Positions 45,458 through 54,592 of a stretch of DNA of 64,000 nucleotides are shown here, in pieces. The stretch comes from Candidatus Bathyarchaeota archaeon (GTDB lineage Archaea > Thermoproteota > Bathyarchaeia > Bathyarchaeales > Bathycorpusculaceae), in the NCBI GenBank assembly GCA_026014705.1, contig JAOZHU010000018.1, positions 1-64,000 on the forward strand, in the 5' to 3' direction. The notes under the pieces were generated by a model. The model was not told the origin of the DNA. It searched no databases and saw nothing but the letters and a program-made list of their open reading frames with translations. The translations under genes were made by a program, and so were the position numbers. Each line of letters opens with the position of its first letter. The stretch's first letter is position 1.

Positions 45458-46263
45458 TCCTTTTAGCCTTTTGATTTCCTCTGAAATCTCGTTAATTACT
45501 TCTGTGTTGTGAATTGCTTTTCCTTTGTCGGTTTTGACGGAAATTATGTAGAAGACTTTGCCGCCGTATTTTTCTGTGAATTTCTTGTGGGTTTCCTTCT
45601 GGAATTGGTATTCGTTGATGATTTGTGGTATGTATGCGAATCCAGCGGGCTTTATCTGCAGTCCTATGTATCTGTCGTTAATTTTTATGAAGAAATCGAC
45701 GTTGTAGAGGCGGTCCCACTCGTCTGGGGCAGGTTCAATCTTAACGCCCAAGATATTTTGTAGCTGCCCATAGATGGTTTGGATTTCAGATTGGTAGCCG
45801 TCGTAGGTTCTGTCAATTACCAGTTCAAGGACAAAGTTAATGCAGTCTTCCTCGGTTAATTCCTCGATTTCTGCTCTGCACACTTCGGTAACCTTAACGT
45901 ATAGTTTTCTTCCAATTTCTTCTAGTTGTTCTTTTGTGCGCACGTTGTTGAAGTAGTATTTTCTCCAGTCTTCCAATGATTTTGGTGCACATTTTCGTAT
46001 TTCTTCTGCTACGTGCCCGACGTGACGGGGTCTGTTTAACTGCCAGCGCATGTTTGCTTGATTAAGAATCCATTCCTTAGGCAACTTCTCTTCCTCATAG
46101 AGGAAACTACTACATCTTTTTTTTGTTGTACATTAAAATATGTTTTGTTCAAGATAGTGCTCAAGAATTTGGCAATAATTTGTTGGGGTGCTTTAGACTT
46201 TCGGAGTTTTCCGATCACCTCTTTTTCTTCGGTAGTCCAAAGAAAGATAAGTAACTTAGACAT
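45437..46263 (-). CDS. MjaI-family type II restriction endonuclease, with probable frameshift near its N-terminus
   Basis: The frame read from TTG 46084 gives 215 residues opening PKEWILNQANMRWQLNRPRHVG. It has a nuclease core VDFFIKINDRYIGLQIKPAG (Asp, then Q-x-K in place of E-x-K), as in the MjaI family, which cuts CTAG. Upstream, from ATG 46263 with AGGTG before it, a second frame encodes a SANT/Myb-like segment (FLWTTEEKEVIGKLRKSKAPQQ). The two join in frame if one base is added to the eight-T run 46117-46124, or by a -1 slip on the A-run of the message. Joined, the protein is about 275 residues and has no unnatural start. I therefore give both parts as one gene; the alternative is a separate small HTH gene, 46036-46263. 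Confidence 0.75.
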
Positions 46264-46301
46264 AAAATACACCTTATCTAACTGTGGCGGTTGAAAGATA
46301 G

Positions 46302-46550
46302 ATGCCACGAAGTTCCGAGAAACAGCGCGAAGCCATAAGAAAGATAATGCAAATTTGCACTCGAGTTTTTGCTATCCAAATGCTTGCCGAATGTCGTGAA
46401 AAAACGAAACTTGGCAAGTGCTGGAAAGTAATTTTCCACAAGAGTGAAAACATCTCTGCTTTTGTTCCCCAAAGCCAAAACGAGTTTGAGAAGATTCATA
46501 GTGCCGTCAGGTTGAGTACAGTGAAGCAAGAAAAATGTCTCCTGAAATAG
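46302..46550 (+). CDS. Doubtful small ORF before nurA
   Basis: 82 codons, basic and Cys-containing at the N-terminus (QREAIRKIMQICTRVFAIQMLAECREK), with no family that I recognise. It ends 21 bp before nurA and could be the first gene of that operon or a decayed fragment. No clear ribosome binding site is seen. It is listed because otherwise this stretch holds nothing. Confidence 0.25.
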   Translation: MPRSSEKQREAIRKIMQICTRVFAIQMLAECREKTKLGKCWKVIFHKSENISAFVPQSQNEFEKIHSAVRLSTVKQEKCLLK

Positions 46551-46571
46551 CCAAATGGAGTCTCTGAAAGA

Positions 46572-47753
46572 ATGAGTGAGCCCCCAAGAACAGACCTTGA
46601 TTTCCTCCCAGAAGCTTTAGTTGAAGAAATGCTTCGTAGTCAGAAGGAAATGATAGAACAAATTGAATGCGCAATGAAAGAAATGTCTACTACAAAGAAC
46701 AAGTTGCGAGATAAACTTTTAGAAATAGGTCGTTTGAAAAACGTCTCCGAGTTTGTTAAAGTTAAGAGCTACCCAACAACATGTGGGGTTGATGGTACTT
46801 ATTCCATAATTAAACAACTTTCGATTGACTCTGTAGCATTGGCTGCTTTTGCGGTTGAAGGCCTTATTCCGCCAAGAGAAAGCCGCTTTTGGGAAAAACC
46901 CCACCATTTGCTGAAAGTCTTTCCAGTGGTCCATTCGCCCAAGACTATCGATCTCTGTAGGCATCTAATGTTTTCTTTCGAACTGGAACTTGCTACCAAA
47001 GCACCGCATCGAGTTGTTTTTCTTGATGGGTCGCTCACTTCCCAACTAATCGCCTTAGGACAAGGTCTGGCTACACTTGATGAAGGTGAAATTGCGCCAC
47101 CCAAGGCTCTATCCGATTTAGTCGAGCAACGACTTGAAAAGTCATTAGAAGACTACCTTACTGTTCTGACCTCTCCAAGAGTTGACCGAATGTTTGTAGG
47201 AGTTCCAAAATATACGAGTCGCACCGAGATAATTAGTGAGCTTCTCAAAGGCGATCTTAATATGCCTATTCTTTCTCAGTGTGATGATAAAGGACTATTG
47301 TCGATCATACTTGAGCCTGGCGATGTAGTTGGGCCAATCGAACTTCAAAAACCCCAAGGCCCATGGCATATTAGTGGAATATCCAGCATAAGAAGGTCGC
47401 AATTCATTAAACTTAAAGATGATGTAGCTCGTGCCCTCGATGATTTGTATGTACTCTATTTCAAGCCAACAGAAATGCATCCGGCTCTCAGGATTGAAAT
47501 CAACGGGTCTGTTGTTGGAAATGAACGGAAACTGTCAATTCTACTAGAAGCGTTATTTGATCAAACTGCCATTCCTGGCGTATTCGAGCCTTATCCGCTT
47601 TACATTGCAGATATGTTTGTAAAGCACATTCATGGCGGTCTATCTGAACTTAGAGAAGCTGCACTTAGCGATCTTGGAAGAACAAAAGGAATTGACGTAT
47701 CAGATTTTTATCTCTCATTACATGACTATAGAACTGAGAGTGGTTTCGAATGA
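46572..47753 (+). CDS. nurA: NurA-family nuclease
   Basis: 393 residues. The NurA domain (RNase H-like fold) is marked by CGVDGTYSI (first Asp), VVFLDGSLTSQL (second Asp), FVGVPKYTSR and the C-terminal YPLYIADMFVKHI with its Asp. NurA is a 5'-3' exonuclease that works inside the hexameric HerA pump. The stop overlaps the herA ATG by 4 bp (ATGA), as expected of obligate partners. mre11 and rad50, the usual companions in chromosomal repair, are absent. With its setting among restriction and toxin genes, this looks like a defence-type nurA-herA pair. Confidence 0.87.
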   Translation: MSEPPRTDLDFLPEALVEEMLRSQKEMIEQIECAMKEMSTTKNKLRDKLLEIGRLKNVSEFVKVKSYPTTCGVDGTYSIIKQLSIDSVALAAFAVEGLIPPRESRFWEKPHHLLKVFPVVHSPKTIDLCRHLMFSFELELATKAPHRVVFLDGSLTSQLIALGQGLATLDEGEIAPPKALSDLVEQRLEKSLEDYLTVLTSPRVDRMFVGVPKYTSRTEIISELLKGDLNMPILSQCDDKGLLSIILEPGDVVGPIELQKPQGPWHISGISSIRRSQFIKLKDDVARALDDLYVLYFKPTEMHPALRIEINGSVVGNERKLSILLEALFDQTAIPGVFEPYPLYIADMFVKHIHGGLSELREAALSDLGRTKGIDVSDFYLSLHDYRTESGFE

Positions 47754-49461
47754 ATGAGTTGAGCGAGCGAGTTCAACAGAGTGAGTGGATTGGAACAATA
47801 AGTTCACCCTCAACAAATACTAGACTAAGTGTCGATATTTTGGAAGAAGCTTACGAGAAAGGATTGGTTGGCAACTTTTGCACTGTAGAGTTTGTTCAGA
47901 ATGGGCAGCCAGCCTACGCGATAGGGCAAATTGCATCTGTAACTAGGTTAAACCCTTATTTAGAGCGACATTCAGTGAGAAAAATTACCAGCATACGCGG
48001 AGAAGCGAATCCACTTACTGGCAAGCATGATGTCCAGACTGTTGAGCTAATAATAACTTCGGTTTTTGAATGGTAAAATGGCGCGGTAAAACCTGCCGTT
48101 ATTGGCACAGTTCCCCAGACAGGGACCCATGTTCATGCGTTGAATCAGGAGGTTGTAGATAAGCTAACCGAAAAATATGCAAAAGAAATAGTATATATTG
48201 GAAAAATGTACAACACGTCAATTCTTCTCCCAACAATGTTTAGACATTTTGGAAAAGGCCCGAGAGGACTCGGTGAAGCATACCATATTGGAATTTTTGG
48301 CAAAACAGGTTCGGGGAAATCATATTTAGCTCGCATGATAATACTTGCGTATGCACAACATCCTGAGATGTCCTTGCTCTTAATAGACCCAATGGGGGAA
48401 TATGCACGGGAAGCATCCAGCTTGGGTCCCATGAAGAAAATATTAGACCATATAGGGAAGCCCTTAGAAACCTATGGAATATCTACTATTTGCTTGGCTG
48501 AGTCTGAGTCCTTGCGAAGAATTCTTATGCAAACTAGATTTTTTCAAGAACTAGGTATTCCTTCGGAGGAGTATCAGATAAATGGAGCATTCCTTGTCAA
48601 ACAGTTCTTTGAAGCAAACAGAAATGGCGTTCAGACAGTAGCAGAAGGTATTGCCCCGTTAAACAGTAGAACCGCCTTCAATCAGCTACTAAATTATATC
48701 GGCAATAATGTTCAACGAATTTACGTATCACAAGAACCACGAAATCGAGTTTTAGATAGAATAGCCAATAATCGCGTAGTTTTGGAGAGAATATGGAATT
48801 CCGTAATTTCTTTGTTTGTACTTGAAAAAGGAAAGATACGATTGCAAGACTTGATCAATAAAGTTTGCACTACACCAAGCGTTTCCATACTGGATCTTTC
48901 GGAACCATCGACGGAAACATACTTTTGGAGTGATGAGGTTATGGCTATTGTATTAAGTGAAATTCTTGCAAGGCTCAGAGAAGTTGGTAATCAGTTCTAT
49001 CGTTCGGATAAGTTACTGAATTTGCTTACAATAACTGACGAAGCCCATCGTTTTGTACCTCGCGAAAGGCCTGTAGTTGAGGAGTTTTCCACTTTAAAGA
49101 AGGCTTTCATTGATGGAATCCGAGAAACTAGAAAATATGGTTTAGGCTGGTGTTTTGTCAGCCAGTCTATTGCTAGCTTGGATTTTGAGATACTTCGTCA
49201 AATGAGACTTTATTTTTTTGGTTATGGCCTAGCTTGGGGCGGTGAGCTTCGAGCACTAACAGACCTCGTTGGCAGAGGGGGCATCTTGATTTATATCAGA
49301 GTTTCAATGATCCTCAGACTTCGCTAGGGGACAAGAAATATTCATTCATGGCATATGGACCTGTTTCTCCATTATCTGCTTCAGGCGCACCATTATTCTT
49401 TGACGCACTTGATTACTTCAAGGAATTCGAAGCTAAGCTTATGCGAGATAAATTTCGCTGA
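47750..49461 (+). pseudogene. herA: HerA-family DNA translocase, interrupted by a stop and a frameshift
   Basis: An N-terminal HAS-barrel (47750-48073) is followed by an in-frame TAA (48074-48076). The same frame then continues without loss (NGAVKPAVIGTVPQTGTHV) into the ATPase with Walker A FGKTGSGKSYLARM, Walker B SLLLIDPMGEYA, and EAHRFVPRERP. At the five-G run 49277-49281 the frame shifts. With one G added it reads GRGGHLDLYQSFNDPQTS on to FKEFEAKLMRDKFR and TGA at 49459-49461, a natural HerA ending. So two separate lesions hit one gene, while nurA beside it is whole. Nonsense plus frameshift suggests true decay, unless both are sequence errors. Confidence 0.88.
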
Positions 49462-49518
49462 TTACACGAATAATAATCGAATGCTGTGATTTAGTTCAAA
49501 TTTCATGCTTATTGGACT

Positions 49519-50697
49519 TTACTCACTAAGTACTGATAGTGTTTCCTCAAAGAAGGTGTCAGGACAAAAGTTCTGCCAACGGTTATCTCGTTCACTTCGA
49601 GGCAAGCACCATCTTATTTTCCAATATTGAAATAAGTCGCTGAAAGATCGGTTATACCATATGGGTTTCTCGTTAAAGTGAATGACATTGTATAAATTAG
49701 ATACATTGGGAAAAATGTAGTATCCTCTTTTTATGTTATGGAAAGAGAATTTTGGCAATCCTAACAAACAAAGAGCTTTGCTTATTAACCTGAGTTTTCG
49801 TGATGTTCCAGTTCCGTAGCCTCTTTTGGTTTCTATATTGTTCTCCTTCAAGAAAGCAAGCAGCTCAAGATAGAGCTTCTCCGAAATGTGGAAAGTGCCA
49901 GCTCCGGATGTAAAACCTATAAATGAGCTCACCTGGTCTTTGTTATATACAATTCGATCGTACATACTGCTCTTTCCATAGGCGCTGGAAGTAGTAACGA
50001 AGAGAAGATTTGCGGGTATCTTTCTCTTGCTCATCAAAGTTTCCCTATTTCCATACTTGCATGCATATAGGTCCCGGATTTCATTGGAGACCAATGACAA
50101 TGCTACCATCTTCCCACCAATTAGTTGATTATAAGGTGGGAGTGCGCCAACTCTTTGCGCATACATTGACTGATTAATCCAATAGTCGATATTAGTACCG
50201 GTTAGTTCGAGGAATCTATCTCTGGGAGGAGATCTCAGTGGTGGACTTTGCAGATACAATAGACCGAAGGGTGCATTATGACCTTTGTCCCAAAGGATGA
50301 ATCTCATCTGTCGTCCAATAGGCTTATCAAAAGGTAGGCTCCACCAAATAAGGTTCCACCAAAAGAAAAGCCGCGACTCGATTGTGTTAGGTTTAACCTC
50401 CACTAATTCCAAATCTATTCTTTTTGGGTTCAGTTCCTTACCGCTGATTGTGTGGTTTCTCGCTATTTTCATGTTTTTCAGCAAGAAACTTCTGTGGAAG
50501 GTCAATTGCTCCAGTTTCTTCTGCTCGTGTATTTTTCTAAGAATGGATTTTTCTTCGCATTTCGGCACAAGGTGGGGATTTACACAAAAACCTTCCGATT
50601 TGATGTGCGCGATTATTTTTTCTCTCAAGCCTTCCCTATCCAAGCGTGAAAATCTGTGGTTGTCTTCTACTGATTGCAAAGAGTAAGGTTCTTGCAT
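49519..50697 (-). CDS. DUF4338 / DruA-like protein
   Basis: 392 residues. The central part (RFILWDKGHNAPFGLLYLQSP, then RDRF, INQSMYAQRVGALPPYNQL and GGKMVALSL) and the later LLFVTTSSAYGKSSMYDRI, GFTSGAGTFHI and KRGYYIFP match my recollection of the DUF4338 family. That family includes DruA of the Druantia anti-phage systems. The remaining Druantia genes, such as the large helicase DruE, are not beside it, so this is a lone DUF4338 gene and its activity is unknown. It is divergent from a 49-codon ORF and the kinase operon. Confidence 0.65.
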   Translation of the reverse strand: MQEPYSLQSVEDNHRFSRLDREGLREKIIAHIKSEGFCVNPHLVPKCEEKSILRKIHEQKKLEQLTFHRSFLLKNMKIARNHTISGKELNPKRIDLELVEVKPNTIESRLFFWWNLIWWSLPFDKPIGRQMRFILWDKGHNAPFGLLYLQSPPLRSPPRDRFLELTGTNIDYWINQSMYAQRVGALPPYNQLIGGKMVALSLVSNEIRDLYACKYGNRETLMSKRKIPANLLFVTTSSAYGKSSMYDRIVYNKDQVSSFIGFTSGAGTFHISEKLYLELLAFLKENNIETKRGYGTGTSRKLRLISKALCLLGLPKFSFHNIKRGYYIFPNVSNLYNVIHFNEKPIWYNRSFSDLFQYWKIRWCLPRSERDNRWQNFCPDTFFEETLSVLSE

Positions 50698-50845
50698 GTC
50701 TACTCAATTGACCAAATCGCAAATAAATCTTTGTCAAAATAGCGCTATGCTTTCAACAAATGGGACGACTGAAGTTGTTAATATTTTATCTAACCAAATT
50801 TCAGACGACGAACTCAGTTTAATCATGCAAACTGTGTATTCTTAG
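50696..50845 (+). CDS. Possible 49-residue protein divergent from the DUF4338 gene
   Basis: ATG 50696 to TAG 50845, sharing its start bases with the divergent ATG. The peptide is polar with a plausible amphipathic end (EVVNILSNQISDDELSLIM). It might be a small regulator or antitoxin. No ribosome binding site is seen, so it may be chance in AT-rich DNA. Confidence 0.25.
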   Translation: MSTQLTKSQINLCQNSAMLSTNGTTEVVNILSNQISDDELSLIMQTVYS

Positions 50846-50852
50846 CTTAACC

Positions 50853-50865
50853 TTAAATATATTTT
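50853..50865 (+). promoter_or_regulatory. Promoter of the kinase-ATPase operon
   Basis: TTAAATATATTTT predicts a start near 50883, about ten bases before ATG 50893. No other promoter of similar quality is seen before the four genes that follow, consistent with one transcript from here to about 56.46 kb. Confidence 0.5.
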
Positions 50866-50892
50866 CAGAAATAGTTCAATTGTGGCTATGAG

Positions 50893-53436
50893 ATGGCTAC
50901 CTCATCGGAAAAAGAACTACTTCAACTTGATGAAACGACAAAAAACGAACTAATGTCCGGCAACCTCTGCAACACCTGCGTAAAAATTAGAGGGAAAGAA
51001 TACAACTTAGAGTCGGTTGCAGGTTCAGGCTTCAAGGGAGTTGTTTGGAAAGCTAAGGATGAATGGGAAACCCCGGTAGCAATCAAGTTTGCAATTGTAG
51101 AAGATTACCAAAATAAGTCCTTTTTGCAGGAAGTCAATTTAGCCAAAAAGCTACTTGGCTATCCTAGGTTCGCACAATCAATCGACGCTCAAGTTGTTGA
51201 ACTCCCTTTGCCTTCTGGTCCTAAAAAGCTTGTGTGCTTCGTGGAAGAGTGGATTGACGGATATACTCTTGATGTTTTTCTTGAGAAAGGACAATTCTCA
51301 TGTTCGTTTTTTCTACAATTTGTCAGAATGATGAGTGAGGCACTAAATAACTTATATTATTTGGGACTTTGTCACGACGACTTAAGAGCAAGCAACATCA
51401 AAATATCCCCTCCAAAACCGGGGTCGTTTGAACCTTATGAAACTGAAGTGAAGATAGTTGACACAGGTTCTCTAAAACGCGCTCCTTCTGTTAAAGAAAA
51501 AGATGATCATCACTGGTTTGTGCAACACATTGTAGACGTAAGAAACGCTATTTACAGAAAGAAAAGACTTTCAAAAATTGAAAAGAGTTACTTGGGGGCA
51601 ATAATTCCACTTATTGATAAGATGCTGGATGAGGACAGAGGGGTGGCGTTAATCGATCCCGCAAAAATCGTAGAGCTTTTCGAATTAACTTGGAAGGAAT
51701 GTGGTCGTTCAATTGAGGAACGCGAACAAAAGCTCAATGACCCGTTTTATTATATTTCAGCTGAAACAATTAGCAGCGATAAACTTCTTGTTGAGTTGTT
51801 TGCAGAATCATGTCCTTGGAAAACTGATGTGCTTAGCCCTGACCCAATAGTGCTCACTGGTCCTAGGGGTTGTGGCAAATCAACAATTTTCCGTCGCGTA
51901 AGCTTGAAAGGAATGTTATTCAAAGGCATTGACGAGATTAAGAACTCAAGCATAGCAGGTTTCTATATATCATGCACTACTGATTTGAGAAACCACATAA
52001 ATTGGATAAAGAGCGAAAATCTGGTCAGGCGATTCCGCGGTGATATTCTCCACTACTTCAATCTTTTGATTACAAGAGAAATTGTTGCTACATTCATTTC
52101 GGTGGCAAAACGTGAAGACAGAGAATCCCTATTTGGGTTTGGTCTTTCAGAAGAGAGGAAATTTTACAATTTTCTTGTTAACAAACTCATGATAACTGAA
52201 GCAGACCGCCTTCGTCTTCAAGGCGTCTCGCCTTTGGCTCACGCTTTGGACTTAATAGAGGGTGAACTAGAAAAATGTCACGAAACGATGGTGAGAGGGT
52301 TATCTGTCTCCAAGAGGACCCAACAATCATACATTTCTGAATTGACCAACTATCTAAATAAAAATATTCCCTACCTTCATGAAAGAAAAATCGTTTTCTT
52401 CATCGATGATCTCTCCACGCGTCAGATACCTAAGGAAGTCCAGACAGTTTTAAACGATGTAATTCATGAAAGAGCAAAAAACCACATTTTTAAAATATCT
52501 TCGGACAAATATGGATGGATAGGACTAGACTCTTTAGCTGCAGTAGGGGAAAAAACACGCGAATTCAAGGAAGTAGACTGTGGAAAATTCTATCTCGTTG
52601 ACGCAGACAAAAAAATTAAAGAACAATTTGCTAGGGAGCTTTTAGCAAAGCGCTTGACAATGTCAGGTTACAAGGGAACTCCTGAGGAAATTATAGGTAG
52701 GTCTTCATACATTGAAGGATCTTTGGGCAAAGCAATACGTGACAGAGCATATAAGAGAAATCGGGTTCATGATGTGTACTTTGGCTTAGAAACAATTACT
52801 GACCTTTGCTGCGGCGACATATCTGTTCTATTGGAAATTTATAGGCGAATTTTCAAGAAAGGTCAAGTACACGTAGACAGCCACTTACATGTGCCGCCTT
52901 ACATACAACATCAAGCAATCAAATCGACGTCGAGAGAGCTATATAATTACATTAAAAACTATCGTCCTTATGGTGAGGAAATGTTTGCTATAGTCACTCA
53001 CTTCGGGAGGCTTTCTAACAGGATTTTGAGAAAAGGAAGTTTAATACGTCAAAGAGACAAATTTGTTGTGCCCCAAACAACCAGAATTGAAGTTGATGAA
53101 GATCCAAGCCAGCCTCAGATAGCGTACACAGCACAACAAAAGGATATAATTGTAGAATTAGTTAAACGCGCGATTTTCATAGAATTGGATCCTGGTAGCG
53201 CGAGGCGTGGCTCAACTCCATCGCTTCGCTTGCAGTTGCGGCCAATACTTTGTCCAGCATTCATGACTACACCATTCAAGACGTTTCCTATTAAATGGAC
53301 ACCGGAAGATTTCAGATATTTCTTAATGGATCCCGAGCAGAAATGCCATATTGAATACAGAAAAATCAAGAAAGCGAAACCCGATGAGACTACTCCTAAA
53401 CTTCTTGATTTTAACACTGCTACAGGAGTGAACTGA
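50893..53436 (+). CDS. Protein kinase fused to P-loop ATPase, head of candidate defence operon
   Basis: 847 residues. Residues 38-270 are a Ser/Thr kinase-like domain: SVAGSGFKGVVWKA (glycine loop), Lys65 in VAIKF, catalytic loop HDDLRASN (161-168; HDD in place of HRD) and DTG (190-192) in place of DFG. Residues 285-660 are an ATPase with Walker A GPRGCGKST (323-331) and Walker B IVFFIDDLS (about 500-508), as in ORC/STAND-like or Sll1717-type P-loop proteins. The last 180 residues are winged-helix-like (FGRLSNRILRKGSLIRQRDKFV). A sensor-switch role for the operon is inferred from other kinase- or ATPase-headed immune systems. I do not recognise this exact fusion as a named system. Confidence 0.8.
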   Translation: MATSSEKELLQLDETTKNELMSGNLCNTCVKIRGKEYNLESVAGSGFKGVVWKAKDEWETPVAIKFAIVEDYQNKSFLQEVNLAKKLLGYPRFAQSIDAQVVELPLPSGPKKLVCFVEEWIDGYTLDVFLEKGQFSCSFFLQFVRMMSEALNNLYYLGLCHDDLRASNIKISPPKPGSFEPYETEVKIVDTGSLKRAPSVKEKDDHHWFVQHIVDVRNAIYRKKRLSKIEKSYLGAIIPLIDKMLDEDRGVALIDPAKIVELFELTWKECGRSIEEREQKLNDPFYYISAETISSDKLLVELFAESCPWKTDVLSPDPIVLTGPRGCGKSTIFRRVSLKGMLFKGIDEIKNSSIAGFYISCTTDLRNHINWIKSENLVRRFRGDILHYFNLLITREIVATFISVAKREDRESLFGFGLSEERKFYNFLVNKLMITEADRLRLQGVSPLAHALDLIEGELEKCHETMVRGLSVSKRTQQSYISELTNYLNKNIPYLHERKIVFFIDDLSTRQIPKEVQTVLNDVIHERAKNHIFKISSDKYGWIGLDSLAAVGEKTREFKEVDCGKFYLVDADKKIKEQFARELLAKRLTMSGYKGTPEEIIGRSSYIEGSLGKAIRDRAYKRNRVHDVYFGLETITDLCCGDISVLLEIYRRIFKKGQVHVDSHLHVPPYIQHQAIKSTSRELYNYIKNYRPYGEEMFAIVTHFGRLSNRILRKGSLIRQRDKFVVPQTTRIEVDEDPSQPQIAYTAQQKDIIVELVKRAIFIELDPGSARRGSTPSLRLQLRPILCPAFMTTPFKTFPIKWTPEDFRYFLMDPEQKCHIEYRKIKKAKPDETTPKLLDFNTATGVN

Positions 53437-53437
53437 G

Positions 53438-54550
53438 TTGATTTACGTACATGAAGTAGATCTAGCAGATATTATGCCTCAACTGCCCGAAATATCGAAA
53501 ATACAGATGGAAAGAGACTTCTCAAAGAACACATATGATGATCTCTTTCTTTGTGCTCTGGGTTTCGAGGACAGATGCCCTTGGATTCCACGCATGATTG
53601 CTGAAAAAAATGAATACAAATCTGATGAAGCGATTTATTTTGAATACTCTACTAATCCTGAAGATAACGAGATTAACAGGACCGAACTCTTACTTGCTCT
53701 GGGAAAGTTTGCAACGTTATCTCTACCCATGCAGTGCGACATTGACGACTTTACAACGATTTTTCGGCAAAAAATAATGACCGTCTGCAAGAAATGTGGC
53801 TGTCCAAAGATCACGTTCGACATTAGTGTCTGCTCTTCAAGGTTGCTGCTTCAGATTTTGAAAATACTTTTTGAGTTTGATGTCGAACTTCGCATCGTTT
53901 ATTCCGAAGCAGCCATATATCATCCAACTCCAGAGGAGGCAAAAAAAGGAAACTTGAACAATAATGAAGAAGTTCTGACCAAAGGAGTCAGTAATGTTTT
54001 TCCGAGTAGTGAGCATCCGGGTTACAACCTCGATTCACTTCCCGAAGCAATTGTCGCCTTTGCAACTTTCAACCCCAGAAGAACAAATGCAGTTATCGCT
54101 TATATCGACGAGAACCTACTCGGAAAATCATCGGAAAGACTGAATTGGATAATCGGGATTCCGCACGCTCAAGAGGATCAATGGCGAATCGGATTTGTTG
54201 AATCAGTAAACAAGATTCCCTCAAATTCTCAGATTTTTAGGGTATCAACCTTTGATTATAGAGATACGTTAAAACTACTGCATAAATTGTATAAGCAATA
54301 TTCTATGCAATATCACCTAAATATTTCACCCTTGGGCTCGAAAATGCAATCGATAGGTATTGCTTTGTTTCATTACATGAAACCCGAGGTTTCAATAATT
54401 TTTGCGCCGCCAATGAGGTACAACGCTAATAATTACTCGGAAATGTGCAAAGACACATGGATTATTAATTTCGGCAGTCTTGGAAAGATCAGAAATGTCC
54501 TTGACGAGGTAGGAATGGTTAAAATCAAAACAAAACAGTTACCGAAATAG
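53438..54550 (+). CDS. Rossmann/CARF-like protein of unknown function
   Basis: 370 residues, starting one base after the kinase-ATPase stop, so tightly coupled. Conserved-looking motifs are FLCALGFEDRCPW near residue 35, FDISVCSSRLLLQILKILF near 130, and YHLNISPLGSKMQSIGIALFHYM near 300. The last resembles the G-T/S-K-x-M turn of CARF-type Rossmann domains (as in Card1/Can2) that bind cyclic oligonucleotides. No nuclease or nucleotidyltransferase motif is visible. It could be the ligand sensor or a target of the kinase. The CARF comparison is my reading of a short motif and is weak. Confidence 0.5.
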   Translation: MIYVHEVDLADIMPQLPEISKIQMERDFSKNTYDDLFLCALGFEDRCPWIPRMIAEKNEYKSDEAIYFEYSTNPEDNEINRTELLLALGKFATLSLPMQCDIDDFTTIFRQKIMTVCKKCGCPKITFDISVCSSRLLLQILKILFEFDVELRIVYSEAAIYHPTPEEAKKGNLNNNEEVLTKGVSNVFPSSEHPGYNLDSLPEAIVAFATFNPRRTNAVIAYIDENLLGKSSERLNWIIGIPHAQEDQWRIGFVESVNKIPSNSQIFRVSTFDYRDTLKLLHKLYKQYSMQYHLNISPLGSKMQSIGIALFHYMKPEVSIIFAPPMRYNANNYSEMCKDTWIINFGSLGKIRNVLDEVGMVKIKTKQLPK

Positions 54551-54592
54551 CAACGGACAAATGTTATATTTCAGTGCTTGAGCATATGAAAT

